From Zanthoxylum bungeanum (lineage: Eukaryota > Streptophyta > Magnoliopsida > Sapindales > Rutaceae), in the NCBI GenBank assembly GCA_019454045.1, contig SKCR01006522.1:62001-126000 (forward strand): DNA of 64,000 bases. The letters are read 5' to 3'. The position numbers and the translations under genes are program-made. The notes below the pieces were generated by a model that saw only the letters and a list, made by a program, of their open reading frames with translations, ran no database searches and was not told where the DNA came from. The stretch's first letter is position 1. Every line of letters starts with the position of its first letter. Below are positions 33,121 through 44,600 of the stretch, piece by piece.

Positions 33121-33456
33121 TGTTGGTTGTGCCAGAAAGTCAGTTTGCACCGAAAGCAAACTTGACTTTCATGGCCATGATTGCTGTGAAAGGAAGACAG
33201 CAATGTGTGTGTGTGTTGCTGTGTAACAAGCTGGCAAACCGCGTGACACTATTCACGCGGTTTGCTCAGCTATAAAATGAGAGCCAAGTTTCAGTAATAA
33301 TCATCCCAAAGTGTATAAGCTTCAAGTAGAAAGCTTGAGAGTGTGTGAGGTTTTTGTGAGTTTCTTGTTGTAAACTTATAGTGTTTATTCTTGTAGTAAT
33401 AAATACGAATTCGGTTTTTCCTCAAACACTCCAAGAGTGATCGGTGAATCACAACA
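33121..33456 (+). repeat. 3' LTR of the Tork element
   Basis: 336 bp, identical to the 5' LTR except for one missing A near 33212. Contains TATAAAA at 33271-33277 and the same hairpins. The target duplication ATTTT follows. Confidence 0.97.
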
Positions 33457-33928
33457 ATTTTGACTTGTTGTTGATGAACGAAGATGTTGGAGCAGGAGAA
33501 ATGGCAGAGGAAGCCGTGTTTACTGCGAGATGCTTTTGTTTTGTTTTGAATGGGTTAAATGTCTAAATTGTTTTCGTTTCGAGGTGGCGACTGAGAGAAT
33601 TAATCACAAGAATAATCATGTTACTAAGGGAGAGAGAAGAAACTCGTGGTAGTAGCACATTCTTGTTGAACCAGGACTCTCGGTAACTAAAGATGCTGAT
33701 GAGAGCTTCACGACTTATGTAACGTGACTAAAATGATACTGAGTTGGAAATTTTAAAGGTTTTCTCAAAAACATTTGTGTTTAATTCAGAGAAATGATAA
33801 TAATCACCGATTTCAACTCATAAAACCTCAATAAAGTAAGAATGTTGAGAGATTAGCCCAAACCCTATAGAAGTGCTTACGTATTTGACATAGCCTAAAG
33901 TCATTCTTGTTAACGCCATTGAACTCAA
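33457..33928 (-). pseudogene. Palindrome B, right arm: exon 1 and upstream region
   Basis: On the minus strand the text gives ASSAISPAPTSSFINNK in the position of exon 1, but the start ATG has become ACG (33516-33518 region). About 400 bp of upstream sequence matches 25330-25700 (-) and 26885-27140 (+). This confirms that Tork landed within a pre-existing palindrome. Confidence 0.6.
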
Positions 33929-35362
33929 TGAAGGATTTTAATAATGCAAAGTAAGAGGCTTCGACGTGCATTCGCGAGTATCATAAAAAAATATCAAAGC
34001 AAATTAGTTGTGGAGAGCAGATGGATGTGAACACTCAAGCGCCAAAACGGAGAAATCAAGTGTAGTTTTATAGTTTATGACTCTCATTGTAAGTGAGCCT
34101 ATAATTCAAGTACTCTAAGTTCATAGGAGTCATACACATTCATATAAATACACTAGGGTCTTATGTAAAATATTTTTAACCTCCAAATCCTGCGATTTTT
34201 ACACTGGAATCGGCATATCGGTCTCTGATACTGGCATACCGGTACCCCTTCTATATTCTGAGTAGTTTTTCATCGCCTCTAAAACCGGGCTACTCCATAC
34301 CGGTATCCCATACTGGTGTGTCTGGAGTTTACACAGTTATCGGAACCGTACTAGAGCATGACGACATTCATACTTGTCTACCTCATTGTTTTACATGCTC
34401 TCTAGAACCGGTATGGTCCATACCAGTCAGTAATCTGATATGTGCACTTTAATCTTCAATGGTCATATAGCCGTTTGAATTGTAGGACCGACATACTGAC
34501 CACTGTAGATTGGCATACCGGTCTCAGCACACAAAACAATGACAATTTCATTTTCTCTATGAATTGAGTGTCAATTTTGTTTTTGCCCATTTCTTCAACC
34601 TTCATATAATTTCTCTAAGGCAAAAACATCTAGAGTAACTTAAATATTTTTATCAAACACTCTCATTATAATCATAGCTCACACACATTACACCTTCATA
34701 ATATTTAGTGAAATCAAAGTTCTCACACACTACACCTTAATAATACTTGGGTTAAAAACACACATCTTAAATCTTCTTTATCATTTGTGAGTGCCCAAGT
34801 TGTATTGTAAACTTTTATATTTTAAACACTTGAGGTTGAGAAATCCATTGTTGAATGGATATACTCAAAAGGGTCATTTGTGTAAAGGTTAAATAGTGAA
34901 CCTAAGTGACAAAGCTCTTGGTGTTGTAAAAGATTTGGGATGATCTTAGGAAAACTCTTGGTTTGGAGTGGACCACAAAAAGCTCTCGGTTGCAAGTGCG
35001 CCACAGAAAACTTGGTGTAGTGTGGAATCATTTTGACATAGTGAAAAGCTTCAAGCATGGCTTAGGGAGTGAATGTAGGCAAATAGTTGGTCGAACCACT
35101 ATAAATCTGGTATCATTTTCTCTATCATTAAACTTCTTTTATTTATCGCAAATTGTATTTTATATTTGCATATCATTTAGTAACTTGCATTTAGGAATAT
35201 ATTGATTGAGAAAATTGACCACTAAGCTTAATTGGTAAAGTTACTAACTAAGTGGCTTAAAATTGACAAGATTTTTAATTTCGTATTATTTTGTCACATA
35301 CCCAATTCACCCCCCACTTGGGTATAATTGTCGTTGTTTAAGTTTAATTGTAGATTATTTCA
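33929..35362 (+). repeat. copia-3 array, LTR 1
   Basis: Starts TGAAGGATTTTAATAATGC and ends TTTCA before the primer site. It carries many ACCGGTATG / CATACCGGT strings and a CCCAATTCACCCCCC block near the end, as in LTRs 2 and 3. It is the most diverged of the three and has no clear TATA box. Confidence 0.8.
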
Positions 35363-35364
35363 AT

Positions 35365-35570
35365 TGGTATCAGAGCGAGCTATTCTCAACAAAGACTTTA
35401 TCATCCGAGAATCGATCATGGCCTATACAAGCTACACAATGAATCTTGTCGAGGGATTTGTGACAAATAAACCACCATTCTACACCGGAACCGACTGCAA
35501 CTATTGGAAGATGAGAATGTTAAATTATCTATTTGCTATGGATATTCTTGTTAGCGACACAATTGCGTAA
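35365..35570 (+). pseudogene. copia-3 primer site and gag start, cut short
   Basis: Primer site TGGTATCAGAGC at 35365-35376. ATG 35418 begins MAYTSYTMNLVEGFV, then FYTGTDCNYWKMRMLNYL, the gag N-domain. After about 50 residues the sequence switches directly into LTR 2. Confidence 0.88.
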
Positions 35571-36914
35571 TGGATTTTGATGATGCAACACGAGTAAAGA
35601 CTTCGATGCACAACAGCGAGTCATTACAAAAAGATGTCGAAGCACAACGGTGGTGAAGAGCGAAGAATGTGAAGACTGGCGCATATTAATAATTTATGTA
35701 AAAATCTTAGCTGAGGGCTATAAATGTAATGTGAATTGTTTATTCAAGTACCTAAGCTTATAGGAAACATGCACATTCACTTAGATACATTAGGTTTATG
35801 TAAAAAATACCTTAAAACTTCATATATGCATATTGGTGCGGAGACCGGCATACCGGTCCCCATATCGGTGAGATGCTTTGTTTTACAAGCTCTCTGAAAC
35901 CGACATATTTCATACCGGTGTCATACCGGTGATCATACTGGGGATTGCATACACATTGGAACCGGCATGCATCATACCGGCTACCATACCGATGAGCCAA
36001 ACCGGCACGAACCATACCGGTCTTTATACCAGTGTGTCTATACTAGTGAGCCTATTAGTAAAACATGTTTACTGGGACCGGCAATGACCAAATCGGTCCC
36101 CATACCAGTTACCATACCGACTTAACGGATATATTCAAATGATAATATAGCCGTTGTTATGCCAGACCGGCATACCGTTGTCTGGAGATAGGCAGACAGG
36201 TCTCAGACATGGAAGTTGGGACTTCATTGCATTTATTATAAATAGAGCCCCAATTCGTTTTTGCAATGTTACATTACACTAAGGCAAAAACTGAGAGTTT
36301 TCTTTAACTTTCATAATCATACACTCTCATATATCAAGCTCACACACTACACCTTATTAATTTTTAGTAGTGAGCTTATATCACTTGGGTAGGCAACTCA
36401 CACAATCTTCTTTATCTTTGTGAGTGTCCAAGTGTGTTTACAAACTTCTTATTCAAAACACTTGTGGTTTGTGAAATCTCATCGTTTGGGTAATTGTAAA
36501 GGTTTGTGAGTGAGCTTACGTAGAAAGCTTAAAGTGTAAGGATTTGGAGTGAACCTTGCGTAAAACTCTTGGTTGCAGGTGAGCTACGACAAAAACTCGA
36601 TTGATAGTGAAAAGCTTCAAGCTCGGCTTGAGAGAATGGACGTAGGCATCATTGGCCGAACTACTATAAATCTTGGTGTCATTTTCTTTATCCCTTAACT
36701 CTTTAATTACCGCAAGTTTATTTTTGTATTTACTTATATATTAGAAACTTGCATACATGTAATATTTATTGTATGAGAAAATATACCCTAAGGCTTAATC
36801 GGTAAAAGTAGTTAAAATTGGCAAAGATTTTTATTTCCGCATTATTAGGCAATAACTCAATTCACCCCTATTGGGAATAGAGTTTAGTTGTTGTATTGCT
36901 TGAAGGGAATTTCA
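35571..36914 (+). repeat. copia-3 array, LTR 2
   Basis: 1344 bp, starting TGGATTTTGATGATGC and ending GGGAATTTCA. TATAAATAG near 36238-36246. About a dozen CATACCGGT-like motifs lie in U3. Confidence 0.88.
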
Positions 36915-36916
36915 AT

Positions 36917-36928
36917 TGGTATCAGAGC
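36917..36928 (+). promoter_or_regulatory. copia-3 primer binding site behind LTR 2
   Basis: TGGTATCAGAGC, two bases after the LTR end. Confidence 0.93.
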
Positions 36929-36970
36929 GGGGCTTTCTCAACAAAGATTTAACTGTCCGAGAAAATGATC

Positions 36971-38187
36971 ATGGCTTCTACAAGCAACCCGTCAAATCTT
37001 ACCGAGGGTTTTGCTTTTGCAAGACCTCTATTCTTCAACGGAACCAATTATAACTATTAGAAGATGAGGTTTCTTAACTACATTTTAGCTGTAGATACAC
37101 AATCTTTCAATGTGATCACACGGGGTATAAAAACGCCGATGAAGAGGGATAGTAACGGTGTGGAGATTCTTAAGCCCCATATTGAGTGGACCGATGAGGA
37201 AATTGCACAAAGCTCTACAAATGATAAGACACTCAACCATCTCCTATATGCTATTGATCGTAGTCAGATTAACAAGCTTCAAGAATTTGGGAATGCACAT
37301 GAGCTATGGAAGTCTCTAGAAATGATCAATGTGGGCACAAGGCAAGTGAAGGAATCAAAGATCAACCGATTCATGTGAGAATTGGATAGTTTCAAAATAG
37401 AATCCTGGGAAGAGATTGATCACATGATTTCGAGGCTTACAATCATTATAAACCATCTAGGTTCTTTGGGGAAAATCATTGGGCCAACTGATCAAGTGAA
37501 GAAAATATTTAGGTCACTCCCGAAAGAATATAGAAGCTACACCTCCTTCATCAAAGAAGCAAATGACATGAACACTTTAAAGCTAGATGATTTGGTCAAA
37601 AAATTACTTGAGTATGAATTAGAAATCAAAATGGATCAAAAACAGGAAGATGAGAAAAGAACAATGAGGAATCTAGCCTTGAAAGCAAGAAAAAGATATG
37701 ATGCTAGCTCAAGTGAAGAAGATAGTGATGATTACATAGCACAAATCAACAACAAATTCAAGAAGCTTATCAATACCATAAAGCTTAAAGGGAAATCAAG
37801 AATGGATGAGAAGAAAGAAGAAAAATGGCCACGGAAGCACAAGAAAATAGTTTGCTATGAGTATGATAAACCAAGTCATATAGCTACCGATTGCCCATTG
37901 AGAAGATTCAAAGGAAAATCCAAGAAAAAGGCATTGAAAGCTAAATCAACTTGGAGCGATAGCAACTTTAGCTCATCCGAGGAGGAATAGATCAAAGAAA
38001 TAACTAATCTAGCATTTATGGCTATCGAGGATGAGAATTTCTTCTTTGAAAGTGAAGAAGAAAATGTACACAACTCTCAAGAATATAATGATTTACTTGA
38101 TGCTTTTAATGGATTAAATGAGTTGTGTGAAATGCTTAAAAAGAAATATAAATTAGTTAAAAATGAGCATTCATCACTTAAAAAATG
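36971..38187 (+). pseudogene. copia-3 gag, nearly full length
   Basis: One frame from ATG 36971 (MASTSNPSNLTEGFAFARPL) runs through PLFFNGTNYNY, LLYAIDRSQINKLQEFGNAH, MISRLTIIINHLGSLGK, FRSLPKEYRSYTSFIKEAND, an acidic SSSEEDSDD linker and a zinc knuckle to the stop at about 38186. Stops lie at 37056-37058 (TAG where tryptophan is usual), 37376-37378 and 37988-37990. The knuckle is damaged: the second Cys is Tyr (CYEYDKPSHIATDC). Gag would form the particle. Confidence 0.88.
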
Positions 38188-39486
38188 AACATGCATCTTG
38201 TATGGATAAAATTCATGTTTTAGATAATGATAATATTTTGTTAAAGGCCAAACATGAAAAAGAAATAGCATGTTTAAATGATGAAGTGGATTTTTAAAAG
38301 ACAAAAAGCTAGAACTTGAAAATAGAATATCTAACATGCCATCTAGCTCAAAAACATATAATTGCGAATTTATTTTGAATGAAATGTTGCTTTAAATAAA
38401 AAGGTAATAGATTTACAAAATATTGTAGCAAAATTCACATTAGGGAAGAAAAATTTGATATGATATTTGGATCCTAAAAATGTGTTTATAATAGAGAATA
38501 ATTAGGATATAAGCCTTATATCAAGAGAAATTTTTTAAAGAACTATTTTGTTAAGGCATCCAATTCTTATGCTAATATTGTTATCAATGAAAATGTCACA
38601 TGTCATGCATGTAATAAAAATGGACACAAAATTTTTGAGTGCATGAACAAAAATGTGAATAAAAATGCATGGATTCCTCAAGGAATCAAGATTAACCCCC
38701 ATGGACCCAAGAAAGGTTGGGTACCAAAATGTACTTGAAAATTTTATAGGGGGAGCTTTGGGAAAAATCTTAAAGAGAAATGCGAATTTATCCCAAAGGC
38801 TCAAAAAGATTAGGAATGACAAAGTTATAGGTAAAATCTGTATTCACAGAAACATTGGTACCATTTCAAATTGGTATATTTAATTAGAAGCATACTAATG
38901 ATTAGGCAATGTATTCAATTTTCCATTGGTATCAATTTTCATTTGATATCATTATATTCCTTAATCATATACTTAACCCCATATAATATCAACTAGTATC
39001 ACATTGATTTTATTGAGTTAAATGATATATATGTGATTACTTGATTGACGTGCATTAAACATGCTTTTGCCATTGAATATATTTTAGTTCAAAATGCATG
39101 TATATTGACATAATTTTTAGACTGATATCATCAAATGCATAGATATTTTGATTTTTTTTATTTAAATTGGTATAAATAATGAAATTGAGAAATGATCTAT
39201 GCATGATTTCTTTTTATGGCAAAATGGGGAAATGCTGATGTGCATATTTATAAATTTTGATATCTTCATTTGATAACGCACATATTTGATTGGTATCTCA
39301 TTAGAACCTATTTTTTTTGCTTCTCCACCTTTTGATAATGTCAAAGGGGGAGAAATCATTAGAAATGAGATTAAAACTTGTATAACCCCACCCTTATATT
39401 AAGGGGGAGTAAATGTACTAATGTGTTTGTCTAAGTCTTATAGAGCTATATTGAAGACAATCACACAATGAGGGGGAGCAAAATTT
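38188..39486 (+). other. copia-3 remainder: second zinc knuckle, then noncoding sequence and polypurine tract
   Basis: A second CX2CX4HX4C knuckle CHACNKNGHKIFEC lies at about 38602-38643, followed by NPHGPKKGWVPKCT. No integrase, RT or RNase H text follows. The last 700 bp is AT-rich with AGGGGGAG runs near 39345, 39405 and 39471, the last being the polypurine tract before LTR 3. Confidence 0.75.
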
Positions 39487-40846
39487 GGACAATTTAGACT
39501 CTCAAAAGCTCACAGACTTCGACGCACAACAATGAGTCATTGCAGAAAAAAATTTGAAGCACAATGGTGGTAAAGAGCGAAGAATGTGAAGACTGGCGCA
39601 TATTGAAGAATTTATGTAAAAGTCTTAGCTTAGGGCTATAAATATATTGTGAATTGTTTATTCAAGTGCCTAAGCTCATAGGAAACATGAACATTCACCT
39701 AGATGCATTAGGTTTAAGTACAAAATGTCTTAAAACTTCATCTATGTATTTTTGGTACAGAGACCAGCATATCGGTTCCTTACCGGTCCCCATCCCAGTG
39801 AGATGCTCTATTTTGCAAGCTCTCTAGAATCGACATATTTCATACCGGTGACCATACCGGTCATACTGGGGATTACATACACATTGGAACCGATGTGCAT
39901 CATACCAGCTACCATATCGATGAGCCAAACCGACACGGACGATACCGGTCTTTATACCAGTGAGCCTATTAGTAAAACATGCTTACTGGAATCGGCAAGG
40001 ACCAAATCGACCTCCGTATCGGTGACCACACCGGCTTAACGGATATATTCAAATGATAATATAGCAGTTACAATGCCAAACCGGCATACCGGTGTCTGGA
40101 GACCGGCATACCGGTCTCAGATAGGGAAGTTAGGGCTGCTTTGTACTTTATTATAAATAGAGCCCCATTTCATTTTTGTAATGTTACATAACCTTCATAT
40201 ACATTACATTAAGGCAAAAACAGAGAGTTTTCTTTAACCTTCATAATCATACACTCTCATACATCAAGCTCACATACTACATCTTATTAATAGTTAGTAG
40301 TGAGCTTAGATCACTTGGGTAGGCAACTCACACAATCTTCTTTATCTTTGTGAGTGCCCAAGTTTGTTTACAAACTTCTTATTCAAAACACTTGTGGTTC
40401 GTGAAATCTCATCGTTTGGGTAATTGTAAAGGTTTGTGAGTGAGCCTACGTAGAAAACTCAAAGTGTAAGAGTTTGGAGTGAACCTTACGTAAAACTCTT
40501 GGTTGCGAGTGAGCCACAGTAAAAACTCGATTGATAGTGAAAAACTTCAAGTGCGGCTTGAGGGAGTGTACGTAGGCATCATTGGCCGAACCATAATAAA
40601 TTATGGTGTCATTTTCTCTATACTTTAACTCTTTAATTACCGCAAGTTTATTTTTGTATTTACTTATATATTAGAAACTTGCATATAGGTAATATTTATT
40701 GTATGAGAAAATATACTCTAATGCTTAATCGGTAAAAGTAGTTAAAATCGGCAAAGATTTTTATTTCAGCATTATTAGGCAATAACGCAATTCATTCCCC
40801 TCTTGGGAATAGAGTTTAGTTGTTGTATTGCTTGTAGGGAATTTCA
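39487..40846 (+). repeat. copia-3 array, LTR 3
   Basis: About 1360 bp, collinear with LTR 2 from GACTTCGACGCAC onward; the first 30 bp differ. TATAAATAG near 40152-40160. Ends GGGAATTTCA at 40846, but no primer site follows. Confidence 0.85.
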
Positions 40847-42262
40847 ATTCTTTCATACAAAGTAATTACTAGATGTTCTAAAGCATCGATGAAGAGAGAT
40901 AGCAATGATATGGAAATTCCTAACTCGCATTCCAAGTGGACCAATGTAGATTACATAGAAGCCTTTAGCAATGCAAATGCTCTAAATCATCTATTTTGTG
41001 CAATTGATCGGAGTCAAATCAAAATATTTCTGGAATTTGGAAATGCGTATGAATCATAGAAGTCATTGGAAATGGTCAATGAGGGAACAAGACAAGTCAA
41101 AGATTAACCTGTTCATATGCAAGTTATATAGCTTTAAGATGGAAGTCGATGAAGAGGTCGATCAAATGATTTCAAGATTCACAATGATTGTGAATAAATT
41201 TAGTGCTTTAGGGAAAAGTATTGACTCAAGTGATCAAGTGAAGAAAATTTTTAGGTCACTCCCAAAAGAATATTGAATTTACATCGCCTCCATCAAGGAA
41301 TCAAATAATATCAACAATTTGAAATTAGATGATTTGTTGAGAAAATTATTGGAATATGAGATATAGATCAAGATGGATTAAAGGAAGAATATGAAAATAA
41401 TAAAAAACGAATAGCCCTTAAGTCATTTGTGAGAAAGGGGATAGTGTTAGCTCAAGTGCTGAAGAAGGTGACAGTGATGAAGATATAGCACATTAGACAA
41501 AGAAGATCAAGAAATTCCTCATATCCGAAAAGTTTAAAGGAAAATCTCGGATGGATGAGAAGAAATAAGAGAATTGGCCAACGAAGCACAAGAAGGATAA
41601 AATCATTTGCTATGAGTGTGAAAAGGTGGGTCATGTAGTTGTCGATTGCCCATTGAGAAATTCCAAAGGAAAATTCAAGAAGAAAGCAATGAAGGCAACT
41701 TGGAGCGATAGCGAATCTAGCTCATTCGAGGAGGAAAGTGATGAGGGGACAAAAAATCTCGCTTTTATGGCTATTGATGATCTCCTAGATGAAAGCAGTG
41801 AGGAAAAGGTACATGATTCCCTTGAATATGATGAATTGCTTGATATTTTGAATGATTTGCTAATAAAGAAGTAAAAATTGATCAAAAATAAACATTCATC
41901 TTTATTATATGATCATGCATAAATTGTTAAGAAGAATTAAATGCATGAAAAAGAAATCGCACACTTAAAAGATGAAAAGTTAAACTTGAAAAAAGCCTAT
42001 TTAGCATATCATCTAACTCTAATATATGTGAGTGGAATACATTGAAAGATGAAAATGTTGTATTAAAAAAAGATTGTTGATTTGTATTAAATAATAAAAA
42101 AACTCACTTTGGGAGAGAAAATTTTTAAAATGTTACTTAGATCCTAAATATGTACATTTAATAGAGAAGGATTAAGATACAAGTCTTACATCAAAAGGAA
42201 AATTTTGAAAAAAATATTTTTTTTAAGGCATCCACTTCCTATACACATGTTATTAGTGATGC
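40847..42262 (+). pseudogene. copia-3 gag fragment behind LTR 3
   Basis: The primer site and gag N-terminus are deleted. Text resumes at SMKRDSNDMEIPNSHSKW and runs with frame breaks through MISRFTMIVNKFSALGK, VKKIFRSLPKEY and an intact knuckle CYECEKVGHVVVDC (41610-41651). The piece 41626-41874 encodes an acidic tail. It ends abruptly at 42262 where the Tat element's gag begins. Confidence 0.85.
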
Positions 42263-43290
42263 AAAAGCTTTGACCAACGCTGTAGCCAGTCTGACAGCAC
42301 TCCGCACAGTGGGAACAGAAAACAACGAGGATGAAAGACGTGAGGATCCCCCGAATATGGTGAGCGAAGAAATCCTTATTTTTGATGATGACATGGCTGA
42401 GTATGCCGCAGGAAGGATAGTCGGGCCTCAGGAAGAGTTACAAAAACTCAGAGAACAAGTAGAGTCAGTTACCCGCAAGATGAAGGGAAAACATGAAGAT
42501 CTATTAGACTATGATGCAAAGACTTCGAAGAACAGCTGCCTCCCCAGTTTAAGATGCCCGACATGGCCAAGTTCAACGAAAATGGAGATCTAAGGGTCTA
42601 TCTCTGACAATATATTTCAGTGATGAGTTCAGTGGGTTTGTTGAAGCGCCAGGTGCAGAAGATGTTCGAGATGTCACTGGAAGAGGCGCTCGTAGTATGA
42701 TATCATGGCCAGGAGAGAAAGGTCAGAGATGATTGGAGGGCATTAGCGGAGGCCTTCCTGAACCAATATGTCATGGAAATGGAGATAGACTTGTCACTCC
42801 GTGACCTAGAAAACACCAAAAAGAAGCTAGAAGAGAGCTTCAAATATTATGTGGATCGCTGGAGAAGCCAGCTCTTAAAGATGTATACACAACCCTCGGA
42901 GAAGGACCAGATTAAGATGATCATTAAGGGTACCAAGCCCTTCATTTATAACAAGCTGAGGAGGATGACCTCCATGATTAGTGACTTTCGACAGTTAAAA
43001 CAAACTGTCATGGATATCGAGGCAGAGGAAGCCGATAACAGAAAGTTTTACTGCCATAATAGAAAGACCATTAGGGGGCCTTCAAGGACCAAGCTCGCTC
43101 TTGCTGAGGTCGCCGCCATCAGAAACAGGCAATTCTCCAATTTTGGTAGACCTTTGTCAAAGGTGTTTGAAAAGTTAAAGAGGCAAGAACTCCTAAAACC
43201 CTTAGATCCCAAACCACTTCCAAATTGTGCCACGCCACCTCGACCTAAACCAATATTGTCACTTCCATCAGCAAAAAGGCCACGAAATTG
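42263..43290 (+). pseudogene. Tat-1 gag
   Basis: Readable pieces: ERREDPPNMVSEEILIFDDD (42320-42390), a frameshifted middle (MSLEEALVV... at 42672-42720), then VRDDWRALAEAFLNQYVMEM, LENTKKKLEESFKYYVDRWR and IKGTKPFIYNKLRRMTSM. The last parts form the retrotransposon gag domain. The open piece 42773-43291 ends in a proline-rich linker. The first gag residues are missing compared with the start preserved in Tat-2 (53707). Confidence 0.85.
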
Positions 43291-44600
43291 ACAACTGCAC
43301 CCGCCTTAGGCATAAGATCCAAGACTATTGACACCCATAAGATATCCGACCCGGAAAAAGAACAACCCAACACACACAGAAACCTTCTACCCAACTACCA
43401 CACTGTTATACCACCCACCTACATGATCAACTTCGGCCTGCCTAAAAGCTTTGTCCTCCAAACTCTCAACCACCAAGCTTCTTGTATGGGGATATGGGAC
43501 AGCAGCATTGAAGATGAAATAGAGCAGGTGAGAGATTTCTGGGAAAACTTCTCGAGCAGTGACGAAGATGAGGTAAATGGGATGACTCGCAGTAAAGGCA
43601 AAGAAGTGCTAAAAGAAGGTCGAGAGGTGACGGAGAATACGGATAACACCGAGGGGGATACTATGTTGCATCAATTGAAGAAGACACGGGCACAAGTGAG
43701 CATATGGGAGTTATTATGCGCCTCTCAAGAGCACATGTGTGCCATGGTAGAAGTTCTAAGCAAGATAATGGTACCTGAAGATGCAAACCCGACAATGTTC
43801 GCATGGTCGGTATATAAAGAGGGTAGGAAGATGATAACATTCTCTGAAGAAGAGCTCCCGATGGAGGGGAGGAATCACAACAAGCCGTTATTCATAAAAA
43901 CGGAAGTAAGAGGCAAAAAGACATCTTGTGTGATGGTGGATGATGGCTCATCTATCAATGTGTGCCCTTTGAAGATTCTGCCAAGGTTGGGTATGCGGAC
44001 AACAGATTTAAGCCCCTCCAGTATGACTATCAAAGCATATGACGATAGCAAACGGGGAGTCGAAGGTAATTTCATCACAGTAGTCAAAGTTGGCCCGATA
44101 GAAGATGAGGTTGAGTTCACATTGCTTCATATCCTAGCTACATTTGCTCTGTTATTGGGGAGGCCATGGTTTCATAGACTGGGGGCGTGTCATTCACTTT
44201 GCACCAGGTTATTAAGTTCCTGCATGGAGGGGAAGTCGTCACCATGAGGGCTGAAGTAGACAATGTTGTGGCTGCTTTAGATATACAACCTTTCATAAGG
44301 TTCCAAGTGGCGGCAAACTTTGAAGAATGGGTGGACCCTAAAGTGGCTAGAATCATGGAAATAATGAAATATGAGCTGGACACAGGCTTGAGTGCTAGAG
44401 GCCAGGGAATAAGAGCACAACCAGATTTTAAGGGACAGACCACTAAGAGAGGATATGGTATGAATCTGATGGGAATAAGCCGAAGACCAAGAAAAAAAGA
44501 TGAAACTGATGGAATACTTTATGAAAGCCACAGGGTATCAATGAGAGCTTGAACCCGTAGAAGTCAATGGGATCATAGTACTAGGATTCGAGATCTTCAG
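43288..44600 (+). pseudogene. Tat-1 protease region
   Basis: The open piece 43288-44247 has YMINFGLPKSFVLQ, an acidic linker, then the aspartic protease TSCVMVDDGSSINVCPLKIL (catalytic DDGS, near 43930-43965), MTIKAYDDSKRGVEGN and LLGRPWFHRLGA. A frameshift at about 44180 leads into VIKFLHGGEVVTMRAEVDN and RGQGIRAQPDFKGQTTKRGYG. It would cleave the polyprotein. Confidence 0.85.

Larger units (their letters stand above)
29619..33456 (+). mobile_element. Young non-autonomous Tork-type copia element
   Basis: It has LTRs of 337 and 336 bp differing only by one base in an A-run, 5 bp target duplications, an initiator-Met primer site, and the polypurine tract GAGGGGGAGATT. The internal region keeps part of gag, protease, integrase and the first residues of RT, but the RT body and RNase H are missing. 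The domain text (WVVDTAASYHVTPHRDFF, FLTFIDDASRKIWVYF) resembles Tnt1-like (Tork) elements. It must have moved recently with enzymes supplied by another copy. Confidence 0.96.

Noticed and set aside
36967..42262. Possible complete copia polyprotein in the three-LTR array
   Set aside because: Only gag and zinc-knuckle text is present; no integrase, RT or RNase H motif was found on either strand.
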